Source of the DNA: Chrysopilus asiliformis
Taxonomy: Eukaryota > Arthropoda > Insecta > Diptera > Rhagionidae
Assembly: GCA_964034945.1 (NCBI GenBank)
Contig: OZ035961.1
Coordinates: 68,704,731-68,768,730 of the forward strand
Direction: 5' to 3'
Length of the DNA: 64,000 nt
The position numbers and the translations under genes are program-made. Below are positions 11,262 to 64,000 of this stretch, piece by piece. The notes under the pieces were generated by a model. The model saw only the letters and a program-made list of their open reading frames with translations, was not told the DNA's origin and ran no database searches. Position 1 is the first letter of the stretch, and each line of letters begins with the position of its first letter.

Positions 11262-12468
11262 GGTGAACAATGTTAGGGTACCTCAAAGACGCACTTTAGT
11301 TCCTCCTCTACTAGGAGTATGGCCACGTGAAAGTGACATCTATATTCGTGATTTCAAAGCTAGTGCTTTTCGGAATAAAAGCTTAAACAGCTGATTTCCA
11401 GAGGTACTTGGGTTTTTTGCGTTCAAGAAAGGTGACAAACAATATCTCTTTTTCGTTTGTCATGTCAATTAATAACACAATTGTTTATAAAGCAATAGAT
11501 ATAAAAAATGACACTCCAAAGTCGGGCTGAAAAAATGTCGTTTGATGTTTGACATGTTTGCGGTTCACCAGATAATCTGAAGCAACAAAAAACCAAAATG
11601 AGTCTTAAGTAGGAAATACACGCTCACTCATGCCCTACAACATGCTGTCACTCCAAAAGTTGGTTTTGCTACACACGTATCGATCATGTTGTCAGTCTTC
11701 ATTCGTTACCAACTTTTTAAGGAGATAAGGTCGTAATAGAGAATTTGGAATTTGCAAAATGAGGATTAAGCATTTCGAAAAATTCTTCCAAAAATGTTTT
11801 GTCTTTCAAAGAAGCCATTTTTATTATTTTATTGCCCTTCTAATTGTTTTCTTGAATTCACTTTTTCACTTCAGCAGATGTTACTCGTTCAAAAATTTCA
11901 CAAGAATGAACGAATGTCCTACATCACAGCAATACACCTGCGATGGATTGAGTATTTTGACAGATAACAACTGGCGTTTTTTCGAAGAACAAAATATTTG
12001 AAAAAACAGAATGGCTTTTCTGGATCAAAGTTACAAATTAAATGATATGGAATATAATATTTTCGAAACTCGTTGGCATCCCTACCCCTACCACACATCA
12101 GAAATTCATTTTTTTAAGAAAATTGATGATTGTGCAATCAATTGGAATATTTTATGATATATTTCCCATATTATACATATCATTTATTTCCTATTTTGAT
12201 GAAAAGGGTTAATTTTTCGGCAAATTTATTCAAATCAAGCAGATCTTTAAATGACAATAGTATTTAAGAATACTAAATTATAATATTAGTTTTATTAACA
12301 ATAGTCATTTGGTAATCCGTGGTGTTTTTGGAAATAAAAAACTTCATTTAGTTTGGAACTGCAGCGGTAGTAAATTTGAAGCAAACTGGAGAGTTTCAAA
12401 AAGTTTATCAAGGAAATAGCGAATTGACTCATCTGAAATTTTATTAGTTTCTTGAATTTGTTTTTTTT
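11262..12468. other. intergenic, nothing recognised
   Basis: Sequence between the two divergent host genes. Short frames only, none with a recognisable motif. Confidence 0.4.
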
Positions 12469-12523
12469 TAGCAAATAAGAGAAATGGTTTGTTTAAGACA
12501 CAATCCATTTCTCTTATTTGCTA
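12469..12523. repeat. perfect 19-bp hairpin
   Basis: TAGCAAATAAGAGAAATGG and its exact complement are separated by 17 bases. Intergenic; could be a tiny MITE. Confidence 0.7.
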
Positions 12524-12693
12524 AGAACCAAAATATTTTTTTAAAAAAGACTTTTATTTTAGTCCAGATATGTGTCGAATTGCGATAATACTGACGATTT
12601 TATTATCAAATAACATTTCTTTGAGTTCCCTGTAACGATGTAAACAAATGTTAAATTTCAAACGTTAAATTTAAAAATTCAAAAAAACTTTAA

Positions 12694-13101
12694 AGCCTAG
12701 TACGCAGTTCGAGTAAAATGAAATTTTAACGCGGTCTCCAAATTGGCACATTAAAACCGAAGTAAAAACTGTTTGTGGAGAAAAAACATTGACAGCCGAG
12801 CACACACAATTAAAAAATCACATTCGTTAAGAAAACTGGAAACAGAACCTCTATTATTTTCATCTGTCAAATTTTTACCTCGAATTTAATGTACCGAACA
12901 GTTAAAATGCTGGTAAAATCAAGTGGAGACTTTCTACGCCATCTAGTGTAGTGTAGTGTAGGCAACATTGCAACATGAGTTTTTCACATAATTTTAGCAG
13001 CGAACTGCGTACCGCTTGGTAAAATTTCTGAGGTTAAATTTAAGCGCAGTGTTAAATTTGTATGGAAAATTCCATTTTATTCGAACTGCGTACTAGGCTT
13101 A
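12694..13101. mobile_element. MITE with AGCCTAGTACGCAGTTCGA ends
   Basis: The two ends mirror each other over about 26 bp (AGCCTAGTACGCAGTTCGA then R-TAAAAT). The flanks are TTTAA-like on both sides, so the exact target duplication is ambiguous. No coding capacity. Confidence 0.75.
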
Positions 13102-13180
13102 AACGTTGAATTTCAAAAAAATCAGCTGTTTGCCATTGTTGTGAAAAGGAGTTTTTTTAATTGAAATTCGAGTCAAGGTA

Positions 13181-13548
13181 GAACCTGAATCGTACGTCGA
13201 TGCGTCCGTCATGTGTCCGTCACGTTGACAGTTCGAGTAAAATCAACGGGTTGCTATGAGTGTTTCCCTAATAATACGTTTTCCGATGCGGCAACCGCAT
13301 AGAGTAGGTTGATTTTCTACTTTTACATGCGGCAACGCACGGAAATGTCATTTCGCAAAAAAGTTTGGTTACGATTTAAGCAATTTAAGTATGGAACAAA
13401 TTCAAAGTAATTGTTTCGACGATAAACTAATAGAAGAAGTGCAAAACAATGAATTAACTCCATATTCGTTACCGTACCCAACTGTCACCGCATAGAACTG
13501 TCAACCGGACCGACGCATGACGGACACATCGACATACGATTCAGGTTC
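13181..13548. mobile_element. MITE just upstream of MCM4 (TA target site)
   Basis: Inverted ends GAACCTGAATCGTAYGTCGA continue for about 33 bp and are flanked by TA (13179-13180, 13549-13550), as for Tc1/mariner-type MITEs. Its right end lies about 250 bp upstream of the MCM4 start codon. Confidence 0.8.
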
Positions 13549-13711
13549 TAGCTTCAACAAAGTGCGCTAATTCGGTGACCATACTCAAATTCGGGGTGAA
13601 ACTGCCCAGCCTCATACATGTACTCTAACTAAAGACAGCTTCGCTGAGAGTTAATTTTGGTGATCAGTGCTTTTCTTTGCTATTTGGCAATACAGAATAT
13701 TTTTCCCGCGC

Positions 13712-13719
13712 TTTTGGTT
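13712..13719 (+). promoter_or_regulatory. E2F-type site upstream of MCM4
   Basis: TTTCCCGC matches the E2F consensus TTTSSCGC and sits about 80 bp upstream of the start codon. MCM genes are standard E2F targets in animals, so a proximal site here fits S-phase expression. The site is read from sequence; its use is inferred. Confidence 0.6.
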
Positions 13720-13800
13720 GACGTTGAATTGATATTGCCTTAAGTTATTTTTTGTGGATTTAATTTCTTTAAATTTGTTCCAGTTGTGTTGCTTCATAAA

Positions 13801-63676
<49,876 letters not shown>

Positions 63677-64000
63677 TTTTAAGAATATATACAAATTTTT
63701 ATGTTTCCAATTGATTCACAATATAATAAAACATCGCAGTAACTACAAATTCTCTTTCAATGTACTTTTAAGCACCTGGCATACATATTTTTGTATGTTA
63801 TACCTTTTGTATTTGCATGCGAAGAAAATCCTTTTCTCCATTATTTATCCTTCTTTACCAGAAACTAAAAAAAAACTTTGTGTACTTCTTCTGTTGGTGC
63901 TGCTTTTGTGACGAATTTCACTATTTACTACCTAAACTTCACCTTCGCAGGTAGATGCTTAGTTGAATATTGTTGTGTTAAGTCTGAAATATCTTCTCTT
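63677..64000 (+). other. MCM4 3' UTR and downstream flank
   Basis: Starts after the TAG of MCM4. No further gene is recognised before the window ends. Confidence 0.6.
63725..63730 (+). terminator. MCM4 polyadenylation signal AATAAA
   Basis: Canonical hexamer about 50 bases after the stop codon; the first one downstream, so a short 3' UTR is likely. Confidence 0.65.

Overview
This is an AT-rich eukaryotic nuclear window, most likely from a fly (Diptera). The genes are split by GT-AG introns. The predicted MCM4 protein follows the Drosophila MCM4 (dpa) pattern closely, and the repeats include insect-type mariner, piggyBac, hAT, Harbinger, BEL/Pao, LINE and DINE-1-like families. Little of the window codes for host protein; most of it is transposable elements nested inside one another.

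Host genes. (1) A mitochondrial elongation factor Tu gene on the minus strand (start codon at 8061, three exons down to 7003) is cut off because its last exons lie left of the window. (2) The complete MCM4 replicative-helicase gene on the plus strand runs from 13801 to 63676 in 11 coding exons (879 aa). An E2F-type site lies about 80 bp upstream of its ATG. Introns 1 (8.7 kb), 3 (32.9 kb) and 9 (3.5 kb) are packed with mobile DNA. (3) A small two-exon RING-finger gene (61 aa) lies antisense inside MCM4 intron 3 (53850-54111).

Layout. 1-6.7 kb: palindromes and non-autonomous DNA transposons. 6.8-8.1 kb: mt EF-Tu. 8.1-13.7 kb: an element carrying a ~124-bp minisatellite, plus MITEs. 13.8-22.5 kb: MCM4 exon 1 and intron 1, with a 4-kb LINE and seven or more MITEs. 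22.5-23 kb: exons 2-3. 23-55.8 kb: the giant intron 3. 55.8-63.7 kb: exons 4-11 with more nests.

The most striking structure is a ~14-kb imperfect palindrome (24791-38549). Its ~3.9-kb arms carry mirror copies of a dead piggyBac, two other repeat families and one end of a hAT element. After the arms formed, a 2,466-bp Harbinger entered only the right arm and a 560-bp DINE-1-like element entered only the left arm. Each arm therefore holds the empty site of the other's insertion, which fixes element ends and relative age directly. The loop holds an intact mariner (perfect 30-bp ends, 349-aa transposase with D,D34D) inside a hairpin-minisatellite element, itself inside a MITE.

Three non-autonomous families recur: a DINE-1/Helentron-like family (7 copies), a second microsatellite-bearing family called K here (6 or more copies), and a hairpin-plus-minisatellite family called HP here (3 copies plus relics). 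The minisatellite of HP is also found in a different element near the left end. No CRISPR array, rRNA gene or canonical tRNA gene was seen. Family names K, HP and C are labels made for this annotation; all assignments come from reading the sequence without database searches.
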